Below are positions 46,029-59,850 of a stretch of DNA of 64,000 nucleotides, in pieces. The stretch is from Asterella californica (taxonomy: Eukaryota > Streptophyta > Marchantiopsida > Marchantiales > Aytoniaceae): assembly GCA_036924285.1 (NCBI GenBank), contig JAYKYS010000007.1:12524001-12588000 (forward strand), in the 5' to 3' direction. The position numbers and the translations under genes are program-made. The number at the start of each line of letters is the position of its first letter. Within the stretch, counting starts at the first letter, position 1. Under the pieces are notes generated by a model. It searched no databases. It was not told the origin of the DNA and worked only from the letters and a program-made list of their open reading frames with translations.

Positions 46029-49000
46029 TCATTTAATTTTCACAATATTCTCTACTCCTGTTTAATGGGAACCCAAAAAGCTGACATGTGCGATTGAGGG
46101 TCTTATTATCGGACCTAGGTTCGGGTTAAAAACTATGCGACAAAAACCAAGTGCGACTGGGCCCTAAGAAGCTAGCGAGAAAACTAGCTTAGTTAGCGAA
46201 CTCGTTAGCTAAACTTGGCAAAGGAGTGGAAAGTGTTAGTGAGTTCTACAAGTTAGCGAAGCTCGCTAGTTTATTTGATGAGTCCTAGCACTAATTAGCA
46301 AGTCCGCTAGCTTCTTCTTTTGCCAAAAAGATATGAGAAGTTGTTTCATTTTCAATCTAAATATTACTGTTACCAGTTATTTTTCTACTGTTACACTAAT
46401 TTAATATATTAATATCAATAATTTTCTTCTGATATTAGGATAACAGTTTGCTGTTACTTGTTAAACTTCTCACACTCTCCCTTTAAGCTTCCAGGAAAAT
46501 AATGCTTTATTATTTGTTTAAAAATATACTCTATTATATGTTTAGAATAATGCTTTATTATATATTTAAAGTAGAATTATTTGATTATTAGTAGATTATA
46601 ACTGTCTCATAGTCTGATTTCCGGAATTGTTAAAGCCATGCCTAGTAAAATTCCATAGTCTAAACACCTTTGATGACAAATAAATTTATGAATAATCACT
46701 TTATTCAACCTAGAAGGGTCTACTAAAATTCATTATAAAGTCTAAACCTTTTGAAAATTCCATTTAAATTTATGAACATGATTAACTTAATAAGAATCAA
46801 GAAATTAAAATGTTATAACTTAGATAACTATAAATCTAGGGAAAACCCCCGAAGAAGATTTATTCTCTACATTTTAAGAATTTTATCACCTCCTTCAAGA
46901 TTTTATGACTATTTTATGAATTAATTAAAATTAAAAATTAAACTCAAAGATGTATAAATATCCATTTTAAATAAGAAATATTACGATCAAAAGATGTCAG
47001 GGCGTTGAAAATAATCATCTCTTGTAATCATAAGTTTTCAAGTCACGTTCTTTTTAATGGTAAGCTGGATTTTTTGATACAATATTTTTATTTATTAAAC
47101 ATTTTTATATTTTTTAATAAAAATTAGAGTAGATTTTATACTTGTACTTCATTCTAATATGATAGAAAATCTTTGTCACTATTCTTGTTGCGTCATTCTT
47201 CGATAATGCAGAGCTCAATGACATGTTCCTTGCATAGTTTAATCTGACTGTTTCATAAGAACTCTACTTCTGATTCGTGAGTCTGTTTCACTAACATGAA
47301 ATCCTTATCGATCCATCCATATCACACATGCTTGGAGTATACGAGGAAATAATAAGACTCTTAATCAGTTTAGGCGTATAACGAAGTTCAAATATTCTTT
47401 GAAATAGAAAAGAACCTCAAAGACATTTCATCCTTTGGTGGTAAAATGTGACTATAAAAATTAACAAACTCTTTTTGATTCATTTTTCTTCTCGATTTTT
47501 CATCTCAGTCCAATAATCTTTTGCTTATCTAAGTTGGAGAATGCGATTCTCTTGACAATTTTCATTGTCAAATGAAAAAATTAATTTAAATCGAGAAAAT
47601 TGATCCACGACATCTAATCACGCTTATTAATCATTATGAACTATTTACTGTTCTTAATCCTAATTAGATGTATAGTCATAATTCTTTGTGTTTTAACAAT
47701 TTTAAAACACAAAGAATGTTTGTGTTTGTATCGTGTGATAATGACTTTTAACAAGAGAGTTTTACAAAGAAAACATCCACTCCAGAAGAAAAGTGTGCTT
47801 ATCATGTTTGTGACTGTATCGGATGTGATTATAAGAAGATTCGACTTTACTAGGAAGCTAATTTCTCCCAAACTTAGTCACAAACGCGCACCCACTGCAG
47901 TTGCATAAAGGTAATTAAAAGCGGTCACACAACTTACATGCTTCTCTCGGTCAAGTCTATGGTAAGCAGGCTGTTGCCCCAAATCTTCCATATATTGTGG
48001 ATGAAATGTGTTCCGTGTTTCTAGAATGAAGATATACACCACACGCACAACAGAAGAATCTAGTTGCTGAGAGAGAGAGAGAGAGTTCTCATCGTCATAC
48101 TCAAGTTGTGGTAGTCATTGATGTGAAGTTGTATGTGTCTTTGTTCCACCGCGTCGAAGTGAAGTTGATCATTAGTGTTGACGAACAACTGCGTCTCTCT
48201 TGAGATCGAGCTAGCAAAGGTTTTTCGGCAACTTGAGTGTAGATCACGCTAACAAACTTTGCGTGTGCCGCCAGGTACCAGTTCCTTGCTGTAATCGAAT
48301 GCGAAGAACGTCATGGTGCATTCACTCATCGTGTGTGAATCAGAATCAGATGATTCGGCTTCATACTTGCGTAAACATACAATCTTCACAACTTGGTTAC
48401 GACTTGTATTTGTTCTCTTTTTGGAGCAAGAATGACATATTGGTTGACAATGAGTGGGTGATAGGAACTGATGCATGCTGCTGGCTACTTGTCGAAATTA
48501 TCGGCAAGTTGCCCGTATATATTTCACCTCTCAGATTAGATTTCCTGTTATTTTAAAAGTCTAACTTCCTTGCATATTTTGTAGCGTGGATCGGAATAAT
48601 TTTACTTTACTACTTACTTTTACTTCATTGGGAAGACGTCGCAACATGTAACGGTATACATGTGTAAGAGAATCGGCCCTTTCTGAAAGTTATTTTGCAT
48701 TTGGGCGGTATTTTCAAGACTTGTACGGTACCATCCGGGCATTCGGGGCAAACGTTCTTATATCCTATGTGTACCAGAAATTTATTTCACCGCAGCCCAA
48801 ATTTACTTTACTCTACCTCTAATACGTTTATCGGATTTCACTCGTACTTCTTCATTAACAGCATCTTTGATAGGCAACAGCAGGTCAGAGTGCCATGTCC
48901 TCTAAATGTGAGAAGCGCATATCAGCAGCTAGCCATGTACATGCACAGAAAGTTCAGTTTTAAGTGTCCATGTAGTAGATAATCAACCTATGAGATCTCT

Positions 49001-50700
49001 TATTTGTCTTGTATTTCTCGTAGAGTATATCTCAATAGCGGTGAATTTGTCGAACAAGCTGTTTCTAATCAAAAGTGTGATCAACTAAGGAAAATCTAAA
49101 GAGAGGTCCGATAAACGTATTAGAGGTGAACTCAAGTAAATTTGTCCTGTTCATTACCACGAAAACGTATTTCTCCATATACTTGTAGCATATCCTTTCA
49201 TTTCTTGCTTCTTCCTCTTCTGTTCTTCTTTATTCGAAGAAGAAATTTCTGTGTTTGTGTTTGTAAAGTTATACTTACGGATGAATATCGGATTCCGATG
49301 AACACTCATGTATGAACACAAATTTTGTTTTATGTTGTTTTGTTTTCTGTTTTGTTTTGTTCTGAAAATTTCTTACGTGTCTATCATTCAAGGTATAACC
49401 GTAGCTAAATTGAGATTCCCAAAGGTATCACTATTTGTCATTTATACGTGATTCATATATACCTTTTTAATTTTTTATTAGATTCTTTTCTCGGTTGGCA
49501 TAGGCATATTATTCTTTCTCCTCCTAAACTTCATGCTATAAATTATTCTTTTAGATTCTTACCTTGTGCATTTAAATGCGACAGGTACGAAGGTATTTCC
49601 TTTTAAAAAGGAGTTTTGTGTTTCATTTTTGTTCGTACTTCTTTTCTTATATGCTACATAATAGTACTTCTTCATCACTTTCTGCTGGTAACCATGACAC
49701 CCTAATTACATCAAGTCTCGGAGTAAACTCATCAGAACTCGAGAACAAGTTAAGGGACAGAAGTATACGTTGAGCAAGCTTCTGGTTGCAGGATCAAGTT
49801 TTGGAAAATAGTTGTGTAGACAGTTCTTATGTTGAATAATATTCACTAACACACAATTCATTTAGGTTGCAGAATCCGGATTAGTGTGCAGAAGATCATT
49901 AACGCCTTATGTTATCCAGATCTCTGTGATGGCAACAAGACTACGAATGGTGATCAGAGACCAGCTACGTACATCGAAGGGAAGATGTATAATCTGCCAA
50001 GAATGCAGTAAAAGGTATTGAGTACCAATAAGAATAGAAAGTGTAACCTGATGATTTTGAGCTTGCTTATTGCCTTCAGGATATTTCAGAGTGAGGTATA
50101 GGAGCATGTACGAAGTGTGAATATAAGCTTTTTGGACAAGCAAGTAACTGCAGCAGGGATTGAATCAAGGTTGGAATTGCAACATGTCTTAAGAATCAAT
50201 ACTCGAGATCTTTGATATGATTTGTTGTAACCACGTATAATAAAAATAACCTATTTTCATTTTCTCTAGTAACATATAAAAGTTTATTTGAATAGGAAGT
50301 ATTATTTTATATGATAATTTAACTTTTTATTAATATTATTATATGACATTCTAAAATAAAACTAATTTTTTATTATTAAATGTATTGTGATGAGAGTTTG
50401 GCTCACGCGCTAAGTGACAAATACGTCAACCCATGTGAACAGTGTGAAGGTTATCCTCAATCCTTCATTCATATTCTGGTGACATTAGGGATCGGGCAAC
50501 AACGTTGAGGAAAGGTTTTAGGATATGGTATAGTATATAGTATATGGTATTGTATATGATATATAAAACTATTGTAGTGCATGTCAAAGGTAACAAAGAA
50601 GATTCTCTAGTGGAAAGAAGGAAAAAAGTCAAAATTTATCAAAAGATAGCTTTGACGTATAGAACAGTGTATACCTTACGAGTGCATTAGTGAATTGAAT
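46029..50700. other. AT-rich DNA, no gene recognised
   Basis: Contains a cluster of GCTAGC-type words with a perfect 12 bp inverted repeat (46166-46177 with 46305-46316), a (GA)n run at 48069-48085 and T/G-rich low-complexity DNA near 49320. Frames at 47.6-49.0 kb show no domain. Confidence 0.45.
48069..48085. repeat. (GA)8 microsatellite
   Basis: A short perfect GA run with no gene start visible nearby. Confidence 0.9.
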
Positions 50701-53700
50701 GTATTTTCAATTTTTAGTATTAGAAGATCTTGAAAGTTAAAATATTTTCTTTGAATACAAAATTTCTTTACTACCGAAACTAACAGCCAAAATGAATAAA
50801 CAGCAAATAAAAAACTCCTGCGACGTTGTTCCACTATAATAAAACTTGCCTGCGTAAAACTTCCGCGACCTTCTGGCCGAAGTCATAACAATCGTCCGCG
50901 ACCAAGAATATTCGCCAAAGAATCTAGCTTGGTCGGGCACTAATATACATTTCATTCACGATACTTTGCGACCCTCTGCTAAACATATGTGTCTGACAGA
51001 CTCATAAGGCGATGCAGCGCGAAGGCTAAGGCGGCAAAACAGACGGTATGAACAAAGTGATAAGGAAAACGTAAAGAAAATGCGTTGACCCTAGTCAGCA
51101 CCTACTACTGTCCGAGAATGCTCGAAAAGACGAATATAAGTAGAACGGTGCGATTTTCGCATAAGAAGAACAGAAGAAAGAAAGGGATTTGAACGGGATA
51201 CACCGAACATGATGACACCACTAAAGTGTACACATTGCAAGGGCAGAAGAGTTAGTTGGGGGAACGAAGACAACTTGAAATATTAGATTCACCGTTGACA
51301 TTCACCGATTCATTCCTTCCGCGGATGTTCACCTGAGATAGGTGTGCTCAGTGCTGTTCCGCAACGAACACTACAGTAGATGCACTGGGAAGGAAGACAA
51401 AACTGCATCAGTCTCGTCCTTAATGGGGCTCACCAAACACATGGCTGTGACGGGAGGGGAAGGGAGCGTTGAGATATACCTTTCGGCTCCTTTTCATTGC
51501 AAGTCAACCATCTCTTTCGTTCACAAACATGGGCGACCACAGAAGCGACCGGAATCTCCTCCCATCGATTGTCAACACCCACACAAGAACGATGACGGTA
51601 GAGTTCGACTTGTTTCAAGGTTGTTAATCACCGAAGCGGTGTGCTGCGTACTCCTCTTGGTAGGGTCGCTCGTTCATGTCAAAGTTTCATGAGGATTCAA
51701 CTTGTCAAACATCGCTTCAACGAGCTGGCTGGCTAGTTCGTTGGCTGTGTTGATATCATCAGGTCACAGCTCTCACCGAAACTTAACACTCTTTCTTTCA
51801 ACTGGTTATTCCCCTGCTGTACAAAACGTACTGTATGCCGCCAACAGCCAGGAAGAGCCTTTATATCCACTCGCCTGGACGCCCAGCGGATTAGTCAACT
51901 TGTCAGTAATTCGTTCGAGACACCAGCATGAACGTGGGATTGTCTAAGGTCCTTCTTCACCACTGCGACTGCTGTGAATCGAATGTGGCCGCCACGTTTT
52001 CAAGCACCAGCTTCTCCGAAGGAACCTAGGCAATCTTCACGACTTGCTTCATGAGATCTCTGCGTGAAATATCGAATGCTTTTGTGGAAGTGGACCCCTA
52101 GCGCAAGCCCGTGTGGTAACTAAGAGTGGTTAAAAACTGACTCACGTCCCGAAAAGTAGCGCCTCCTCATGTTGGACGTCGCTTCTTTTATTCATGCGTG
52201 GATGCGGCCACCTGTCGGTCACCCTCACCGCCCAAAAGGGCCGGAAAAATGCATTTTCGCGCGACTTTCAAGTCAAGGTCTCCGTAAATGAGTATAGTAA
52301 GGATGATCATAAACGCGAAAGAAGCATGAATAGACGGAAAGCATTAACTTGCCAAAAGAAGTCTGCAAAGCGAAGATATGGACAGATCTTCTTCGCGGCG
52401 GCATCACTACGTAATGAATAAAGGTTGCGCGATGGCACCGCGCCAAATGTATTTTTGGTTTACCAGTAGTCGAAATTACATTAAGCGCGACATGGTGTGT
52501 TATATAAGTCATGAATGTTGTAGAATAACTTAAATAAAGGTTGGTTCTCTTTCTTGTTATGACAGAAAGCTTTAACATAAAGTGAACCATCACGTCTCTT
52601 GCGAAGGATGTGCGTTGTTATCAGCCTGTTCGGCTGTCCGCTTTCCAAATCTGGCCAGAGAGACTTTGGACCCCCAGCCCAGCTCCCAACGCAGTCTAGA
52701 ATTTCGCAGTTATTTCCCTGAAAAGCCAAAGCGTGGACGCGACCAAGTAACCTGAGCATCAAGTTCCATCAACTACCGTCTGCAACAGTCGCAAGGACTG
52801 GCTAGAGTAGACTGTGCGACGTCGCGCGTTCACAGTTCAATATATTTTGCCTCCTTTCCGGATTTTATTTCCGGGATTTCCACTATTTTCCAGTGAGGCT
52901 GGTGTACCGTAATGGAGCCTTAGACTTCACCCCCGCCCTACTGCAGTGAAGTCCACAGTTTGAATCCTGCGAGACCGCCTCGAGGGACATTCCGGCGTGG
53001 ACATGATGGCTCACGGGCCCACGAGTACGTCGTGAGCAACGGACCCCGAGAAAGGTAACATAAAACTGGTTCGTTCTCTACGGAAATCAAGTCCACCTGA
53101 TCATCTTCAAGACCTGCCGCATTTTTTTCTCAAAAGGCTGCACCGGTGCTCGGAACTGTTGGAATAATTTTAGGACTATGCTAGATCGATCGTCAGCCTG
53201 CAGCTCGGAGTCAATTTTCCATCATTGCAATTCGTCGCGCGACTGCGAGAAGACTTTGCTCGAACGCAAAACAGCAGTGCCAGTGCTCGAAGCTGTAGAA
53301 CTTCAAGTGTGAAACTTAACTAGAAGTAATACAGTCGGCAGCGTAGAGATGCATAAGGAGTCAGGAACGGAGGAAGATCACACATGGTCTGTGTTCCTCT
53401 AACTGCGTTTCATGTGCCATGATTAGCCGAATGAAAACATCATTAGAAGTAATTGGCACCGAGTGTTAAGTCAAAACTGAGCTTGCGTAGTCAGAATACC
53501 ATGCAGCAGGTGCAGTAATTCAAGGCAAAGAAAAGAAACACGCAAGCATGAGCATAGCCAGCCATTGATGCGAGCTTATCCCTGCTAAATCTTGGGTTCA
53601 ATGCTTCAGCTCTAGTATTGCCGATAATGCGAGTGAGCCATACAAACGGAATATGTAGACCTGAGAGTTCGGGACAGGACCGATGAATGAGCGAATGAAT

Positions 53701-56700
53701 CGGTCGATAAATGACAAAAATATCTGTTTAGCCAATTTACTGCGCTGCCAATTTTCTGGCACACATATTGGTAACTCGCGTGCAGGTTGATCACTGACAA
53801 GTGTCGTGATTACGTATGCACAACATTTATGTTGTGCATTCAGCGTTTGGCAGCTCAAGAAGTGTGTCAGCTGCCGAACTGCAGTAGTAATCAGCATGTC
53901 CATGTCGTTCCGTGGAGAACGGCGTGAGCTTCGACATGTGCATGCTTGCTGTCAATGATGATAGAAAATCTAGAGCTCAAAGAATTCCACGGATTGCCTC
54001 GGAACTTCGGAAGTAACTCCCTGTGACAAAGTTTCGTGACGAATATTGTACTACGAAGTGCATGGAAGCAGGATCAATGCACGAACTGAACCCCGGTTCA
54101 TACCCGTCACCCACAATCATTCTTGAGCACACATCTATATGTGTGAAAGAAACAAAACGGACGTCTAGAAGACAAAGAAACTGCACATTTTAACGCGAGG
54201 TTTAGCGATGAGTATTATGTTCCTACGTCTCATTCGCGTCATGTTTTGCACAAAACCTCATCGGTACGCTTTCGAGAATAAACGCTCTCACTGATTTGCG
54301 CTATACGGGATGTATTCACCATATCAGGTGCAGCCATGTGGACATGGTTTTGGAAATGTTTCGATGAGCGACATTTTCGTTTGATAAATGCAAGATGCAA
54401 GATTATATTTGTTCGAGTGTCGGTTCTAAGGTTTATGAGGCACAAACTCGACGACTTTGTATTATGTTAAAAGAACAAGAAAAACAAAAGAAAGAAAATC
54501 CAAACTGGTCGAGTTAAAGGTTAACCACTCAGTCTTACATGTAGGGAAATTCCTTCAGTCCTACCATTAAGTTTGGGGTTCAGGAACTAAGTAAGGATTC
54601 GAATGCTGCAAAGTTAAACGCTTTATGACGTTGGGGTTTTGTAAGATTCGCATTGGGATTGTGTTCCCAGAGCTGTTCCCTGCTGTCCTTAGTTGTCGCG
54701 CGACCCCGCCTGGCCTACCCTGTACCCACCCCTCTTTAAAATAAAGTATTGACTTTCAGGTAGCGCTTTACTGCCGCTCGATCGTTTTCTATCGGGGCCC
54801 TTTCCACTCTACTATAGCCGGGCCGGAAACAGCCAGTTTCCAGTTGCAATACGGCCACGAATGGTACGATGGAGAAACCGATTCTTTTTAGCTTCTTTGA
54901 CCAACCACAGTTACCCTTGCATATGTTGTAAGTGGTAACATTTTTGGGTTTATAGAGTTCGATATCTCACCAAAGTTAAAAATGAAGGTTACACAAATAT
55001 TTTCAATTCGATGTTACAGCTAGATTATAGTTACATGTACTATATAAAATTACCACTAGTGGTAGTATTATATGATTGCATGTATCTATCATCTTGTTGC
55101 GTCAGAGCTCATGACTCCCTAAGTCTCGACCTAGACTTAACTAAGTCGATTCTAAAACATGAGCAAGTCACTAAGTGATTTAAGACAGACTTCTCATAAA
55201 GTCCAGGATCTTAAACGGTGTCCTTGGCACACCTAACGTTCCAACCGCTCATGATGTTCATCTAGGTCCAAGCTCTCGAATGGTGATCTAACCCGCCGTC
55301 TCGTTCTTTAGTCTTACTTGAGTCTTTAGATCGAGCATAAGTCTAAACGTCCCAGTCTAGAACAGACGCATATTGGTACTGGCCCAACTATCACCTCATG
55401 ACTCTAGAATCCACTCGCCAAACTCTAGGATCAGATGACTCGTATTGCCCATCCAAGCATCGAACCCGCTCATATACACTTATGGAGATCGTCGATCTCG
55501 CCTCCTCTTTGGTTCCTATAAATTATATCACAACGTGATCACGAGTTTGACCATCACAAGATCACAAGATTTCTTGGTACCATTGAAAAGCTCTCATCGA
55601 GTCCTTTCGAATGATACCTTACTCGCCTCAAGATCTTATGTGAAGCTCTATCCACGAACCAAAACGTCGATGGAGCTTCAACACTTAGTGCTTTTCTAAG
55701 GAACCGTGGTTCAGCGTCGGACCATGATCTTATAAAACTGTGGACCAATGTCTGATCAATGTTCGTCTATGTCAGACTCACATCTTGGTCCGCTCGAATC
55801 TACATTTCAGACGTACGTCTCAGTCTCACTTCTCATACTTACATTTTGGTTCGTTAGTATGAGATCTCTTAGGGATAGGCCTCTACATCCTAATCCAATA
55901 TTCAAACCTTGATTTAGAGAACCACTTTGAATTCATATGGGCTCAATTTTCTAGCCTAGCCGTTAAGTCCTGTTGGCAACGTTCACAACTTAGAATAAAT
56001 CCGCTTGGGTTTTGTTGTTTGTGTCTACGTCTGATCTTGAGATTGAGGATCGTGACATTCATCTCACTTTAGGGTTGATGCCCTCATCAACAATGATCCT
56101 TGAGTTAACGCTAAGATCAAAATGTCAACTCCTTTGTATCAGAATTGCGTTCTGATAAGTAACTCGCATGTCTCTTCTTGGCTTGAGTCTTAAGTTGTCG
56201 CTTGAACACTTTGAAAATTTTCAACTAGTCTCGGAGAAGCCTAACTCTTTGACCACCTCTAGACAAAACTAGTTGACAATTCTAAACATTCTACTTAAGA
56301 CCCTAACTTGCTAACTTAGAAGTATTCACACTTACTTACTGGATCTCTTTAAGCTCACTTTCTGGTCGCAACTTGATTTGCTAAGTACACTTTGCAGTTA
56401 GAAGACTGCAATGCAAAATCACCTCAAGCCCCAAGACAAGTGTAAACAATTGTTATACTTGCTTTGTCAACGCTAAGGCAAACCTAAGTCTTGAGTTAGA
56501 TGCTTATCCAAACCAACTCACTTCTTTTGAGTGCGCGTCGGTCCTCCTCTTGACAATATCTTGAGCATCTGATAAGAACTAGTCATATTCATGCACTACC
56601 AATACACTTAGATAATTTCTAAAAAATAAATTCTTTATTTCCACAAAATACAAGTCAAAGCTACAAAGTCCATCGACCCAAATCGTCTCAAGTTGTTATC

Positions 56701-57840
56701 CGCATGATTCGTCGTTCCTTCACTCGTCATTGGAAAGAGATGTCCTTATCTTGCTAACACTCTTGTTGTCTCTATCGATGTTGTTATGTTGCAAGCTATT
56801 TTGTGTGTGAAAAATGTGCGTTATATGTGACCTCCTAGCTTAAGCTAAACCCTTGGTTAGCAGCACCCTAGGTTCAACTGGGGCCTAGGGCAAGTTGGAC
56901 CGCTGCTTGAAAGAGGAAAAGTTTAGACCTACAAAATGTGAAAGTACCATGTTGTAGTGCTTTTTGAGCTTAGCGCCGTGGCATATTCAGATTCATGAAA
57001 ATAATCTCTGATGAGAAAAATCTATCATTTTTAATTAATTTAAAATAGATTTTATAGAATTATGTAATTAGTGATAGGGAGGTAAGATTGTGGATCTTAA
57101 AGTTCCAAGGTGTAGGTCATAGTATAGAGTGCACGTAGGAACTTGTAATGATGAGAATAGGTCTACGATGTCACGACGAGAGTCTTTCTTGGGAGGACGG
57201 ACCTCTTGATTGTGATCGATCAGAAAAACGACCAAAAAGAAAAGTTGTTGCTGACGATTAGATCTCAAAACCCTGCTTCTTGAGTCCACCAATTACAAAA
57301 TAAACACTGAAACAAACACTCAGGTACACAAATAGGCCTCTCAAGATTCAAAATAACTTTATTTGAGTGTCGACTCCACCATCAATTTTTTCCACCGTAG
57401 AAAGGCTCTCTCTTCCTCTCTCTCTCTCCCGTCTATCAGTTCTTTGTCAGAGTCCGTCAAGTTCACCTCAAAACCGATCTAGTAGGTGAAATTCAGACCC
57501 CTAACTCGCATACCTCTCCTTGCGTCAACTTCCCAACTGAAACTCTCAAAAATTTGACTCAACGACAATCCAAAGCCTCTCACAGACCATCAAACTGATA
57601 TCCTCTCAATAGATTACCTCTTGAAAGTAATTTTTTCCAAAATAGTTTGTTAGATACAGTTCAGTCTCTAAAAAACTTGCCCCTCTCTTTGCGACGACCT
57701 CCCAATTTAGTTTTCTCAGAAATTTGATCTCCCTTGCTCCCAAGCTTCTCCTGAGCGTCACGATGGCTCCCTCCGCTCTGTGTTCCAAAGTCCTCAAAAG
57801 TCCTCTCAGTCCAAAAGCCGCCGCAGGTTATTTAACCTAA
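50701..57840. other. More GC-rich DNA, then LTR-like DNA; no gene recognised
   Basis: From 50.8 to 54.9 kb base composition rises, and frames of 70-115 codons occur on both strands without recognisable domains. From 55.1 kb the sequence is rich in CTAAGTCT/AGACTTAG-like words and looks like LTR or leader DNA, with a TATA-like CTATAAATTATA near 55518. None of this supports a specific gene. Confidence 0.35.
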
Positions 57841-57846
57841 GATAAG

Positions 57847-57944
57847 GCCCTAGCTAAGCTGCCCCCTGCTGTCCTTATAAGCACAACCACTTATCAGAAG
57901 CAGGCCCCTAGCTAAGTTGCCCTCCCTACTGTCCTTATGCGTAC
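57847..57944. repeat. ~57 bp direct repeat, two units
   Basis: GCCCTAGCTAAGCTGCC...GTCCTTATAAGCAC at 57847 recurs as GCCCCTAGCTAAGTTGCC...GTCCTTATGCGTAC at 57904. A similar segment (TTAAGCTGCCCCC...GAAGCAGGCCCC) occurs in the nested insertion near 44160, so the two regions are probably related LTR DNA. Confidence 0.65.
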
Positions 57945-58080
57945 AGAACTTTATTTACTAAGCTGGTCCTTTTTTAATAAAAGTTTCACAACTGCCTTTA
58001 CAAAACCTACTCCTTCATTGATAAAGGTCTCACAGCTTCTGTTGTAATTTAACTGATCAGCAAAAGTTTTCCGTGCTCTT

Positions 58081-58196
58081 GATGCCATCCTGAATATACC
58101 ACAAGCCATCCTACACTTATGAGGTTACCTCACAAGGCTTACAGCCCCTCCATATGCACACCAGGTATCTCCTATGGTATATTCACGATGGCATGC
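58081..58196. repeat. Compact fold-back structure with nested stems
   Basis: Outer arms GATGCCATCCTGAATATACC (from 58081) and its near-complement ending at 58196 pair over about 23 bases with two mismatches. Inside, AAGCC (58103-58107) pairs with GGCTT (58136-58140), and a perfect TGAGGT-T-ACCTCA palindrome lies at 58120-58132. The size resembles a small fold-back element or a precursor-type RNA hairpin. Confidence 0.7.
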
Positions 58197-59050
58197 GGAG
58201 GCTTAGGTCAGGAAGCTCACGATTAAAGGAGATACAGGTCTCCCGCTCTTAGATATGTAGGACGTGACTGCATATCCAACACAGACTCCTTTCCAAGAGG
58301 CCAACATGCCGGAATAGGAACCAGAGGCCAAGGAGAATTGATCATGAGACCACTTTCTCCATAGGCAGGCGCCCTATCATTGGGACGGCCTTTGGTTCCG
58401 TTCTAAAAATATTTACAGTCTGTACATATGCTTTTATTGAAGAAATTTGTCTGCAAAGTCTAGCCTTTCCTATGCTAACTTCTCTATATAACTCCGTTTT
58501 TAATGAATGAAGAAATCAAAACTATAGTACTTGTGAACACCTACACACTCACGCTATCAGATTGAGAGTTTGAGTCACGAGCCAAAATCGACGGATTTCT
58601 CTCTTTCATATATTTCTCAGTCTAAAACCCGTACTAACTATTGCTTAAAACACTTTTTGTCAAAACTGGAAGCATGAAGTCGCTCTCCTCGTCGAGCATT
58701 ACATTCTGATGTCTTTCGATACCTTTAGGGTGATATTCCAATCCAAGCTAGGGGACAACTTGCCAAGCATAGCCCCAGCTTAGCTCTTGCCCAACTTAAT
58801 AAGCTAGGGTGTAGCTTCCTGAACAAATGCTGGTTGAGTGTCTTCTGAAGCTCCATTTTATCATGTAGAATGTCACGCACTACGACAACGATGGTAAAAA
58901 TATGAAGACTAGAAGTAGTGAAGGATAGTTAAAAATCACAAACACAAAACTCTTTACACTTCTTGTGTTTCTTTTTTATACAACTTGTAATGGGTTGTTG
59001 TTTGACAGAGACTCTTAAGACTTGACTTGGAAAGGTAGAGGTCCAAGGTT
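58197..59050. other. No gene recognised; LTR-like DNA
   Basis: Short motif-free frames. A degenerate tRNA B-box-like segment (GGTTCAAATCC) lies at its right end, immediately before the tandem array. Confidence 0.4.
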
Positions 59051-59064
59051 CAAATCCAGTTGTG

Positions 59065-59390
59065 AGCGATGGTTATCATTGCATATCGATCTCCACTAGA
59101 AGAATTATGATGGGTGTAATTGCGGTTGCAGTTAAGAGCTCGAGACGTGATCTCTCTTAAATGTAACATGTACGGATGACGCTTATGTGAACAATGGTTA
59201 TCATTGTATGCCGATCTCCACAAGGAGAATTATGATGGATATAATCGTGATCTCTTTTAAATGTAATATGTATGAACGATGCTTCTATGAGCAATGATTA
59301 TCATTGTATAGCGATCTCTGCAAGAGAAATTATGATGGATGTAACTACAGTTGCAATTAAATATAACATGTATGGACGACCCTTTCATAT
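59065..59390. repeat. Tandem array 1, ~127 bp unit, three copies
   Basis: GAGCGATGGTTATCATTGCA at about 59065 recurs near 59191 and 59289. Each copy is followed by CGATCTCC, then GAATTATGATGG. The third spacing is 98 bp, so one unit is shortened. Confidence 0.8.
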
Positions 59391-59427
59391 ATTTTTGGTT
59401 CTATAATTTTACATTTGAAAATTCTTT

Positions 59428-59850
59428 GAAACAGAGTAAACATATATGACCATGATTCCGACAGCAATGGTTGATAAGCACTGTGTAACTGTAGAGTTTT
59501 GGTTTTACTTTTTATCTAAAAATGTTGAAACAGAGTGAATGTATATGATCATGACTCTGAAAACAATTAATAAGCAATACGTACAGAAGGGTCACAAACT
59601 TGTAAGTTTCGATTTTACTTTTTAGTCTAATATTCTTGAAACTGAGTGAATGTATATGACCCTAACTCCAACAACAATTGATAAGCAATGCATACAAAAG
59701 GGTTACAAACTTGTAGAGTTTTGATTTTATTTTTTATTGTAAAATTCTTGAAACAAAGTGAATGTATATGACCATGACTGTGACAGCAATTGATAAGCAT
59801 TACGTTCAGCAGAGTTACAAACTTGTAGAGATTTTATTTTATTTTTTATT
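59428..59850. repeat. Tandem array 2, ~110 bp unit, four copies
   Basis: GAAACAGAGTGAATGTATAT-like starts lie near 59428, 59528, 59638 and 59751. Each is followed by GACCATGACT, AATTGATAAGCA and a T-rich tail (GATTTTATTTTTTA). Its consensus differs from that of array 1, which it adjoins. Confidence 0.8.

Noticed and set aside
51342..51692. 116-codon plus-strand frame in the GC-richer region
   Set aside because: Its first codon is GTG rather than ATG, no domain is recognisable and an overlapping minus-strand frame is equally open.
58990..59065. tRNA-like B box (GGTTCAAATCC) before the tandem array
   Set aside because: The T stem pairs poorly and there is no A box or acceptor stem, so I do not call a tRNA.
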